A DNA stretch of 64,000 nt from JAAXQD01 sp963790095. GTDB lineage: Bacteria; Desulfobacterota; Desulfobacteria; Desulfobacterales; UBA11574. The position numbers and the translations under genes are program-made. The stretch spans positions 186,001 through 250,000 of the forward strand of contig CAWBNO010000020.1 of NCBI GenBank assembly GCA_963790095.1. The letters are read 5' to 3'. The notes under the pieces were generated by a model. That model was not told the origin of the DNA, did not search any database, and worked only from the letters and a program-made list of their open reading frames with translations. Shown in pieces: positions 63,814 to 64,000 of this stretch (within the stretch, counting starts at the first letter, position 1; every line of letters begins with the position of its first letter).

Positions 63814-64000
63814 ACTTGGTATTTATGTTGTCTGTTGAAGATGACTTGCTATAAGCACAAGTTGAAAATAAATTTTACTTATTACATATACCATAAAAAT
63901 TGAATAGGGCAAACTCATTAAAAATGATTCACACTTATAAAAATAATAGGTGATTTAAAAGATCTGACACCATAATATAGTGGGTACATGGACATAAAAT

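Noticed and set aside
1..64000. CRISPR arrays, tRNA or rRNA genes
   Set aside because: No regularly spaced repeats, and no tRNA or rRNA signature was recognised by eye; repeat R copies are kilobases apart.

Overview
The window reads as chromosomal DNA of a Desulfobacterota bacterium (the former sulfate-reducing Deltaproteobacteria), most likely Desulfobacterales. The grounds are gene content and style: a short GNAT-type N-acetylglutamate synthase, an apparent selenoprotein ArsS, an NIL-domain ferredoxin coupled to mnmA and mtaB, a 118-residue protein resembling a family I associate with Desulfovibrio, and many long palindromic intergenic elements. This placement is an inference from composition and recalled families, not a search. 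No rRNA, tRNA or CRISPR array was recognised.

Layout. 1-10 kb is centred on arginine: the 3' part of carB, an ArgA-like acetyltransferase, a HAD phosphatase, an M20 peptidase, a frameshifted PLP aminotransferase, argG, and an aspartate-carbamoyltransferase-like gene. In front of argG lies a textbook-looking arginine attenuator: a 28-residue leader peptide with ten arginines, a perfect rho-independent hairpin, and a competing antiterminator pairing. 10-18.5 kb is a catabolic-looking island: a LysR regulator, then on the opposite strand carbamate kinase, a cDPG-synthetase-like P-loop protein, ornithine carbamoyltransferase, an arginine:glycine-amidinotransferase homologue with its full catalytic triad, and a sodium:solute symporter. 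I read it as an arginine- or guanidino-compound energy pathway in which an amidinotransferase stands where arginine deiminase would normally be. 18.7-22.3 kb holds a PurF-like protein without the glutaminase cysteine and a stand-alone FMN domain of glutamate synthase. 22.7-29 kb has the tRNA-modification operon (NIL ferredoxin, mnmA, mtaB), an acyltransferase/esterase fusion, shikimate kinase and a GNAT. 29.5-44.5 kb has a TPR protein, an Old Yellow Enzyme, aconitase, ArsS with its AhpD-like partner, two flavin disulfide reductases, the 2-oxoglutarate dehydrogenase genes sucB and sucA, a serine hydrolase and a ferritin-like protein. 44.8-50.2 kb has two small proteins, an amino-acid ABC transporter without an ATPase, and a UbiA prenyltransferase.

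50-64 kb is different in character: AT-rich, loosely packed and damaged. It carries PilZ-type genes, two near-identical copies of an unknown 137-139 aa gene, a five-copy intergenic repeat, a MITE-like element with a 3-bp target duplication, an asparagine synthetase paired with an ACP-like protein, an IS110/integrase chimera, a broken M48 protease, a dynamin-like GTPase, an OmpH/Skp gene broken by a 59-bp tandem duplication, and a cyanase remnant.

Several otherwise good genes (aminotransferase, symporter, acyltransferase fusion, Old Yellow Enzyme, aconitase, integrase fragment) are interrupted by single-base shifts, mostly at short base runs. Because aconitase is among them, part of this is probably assembly or sequencing error rather than decay.
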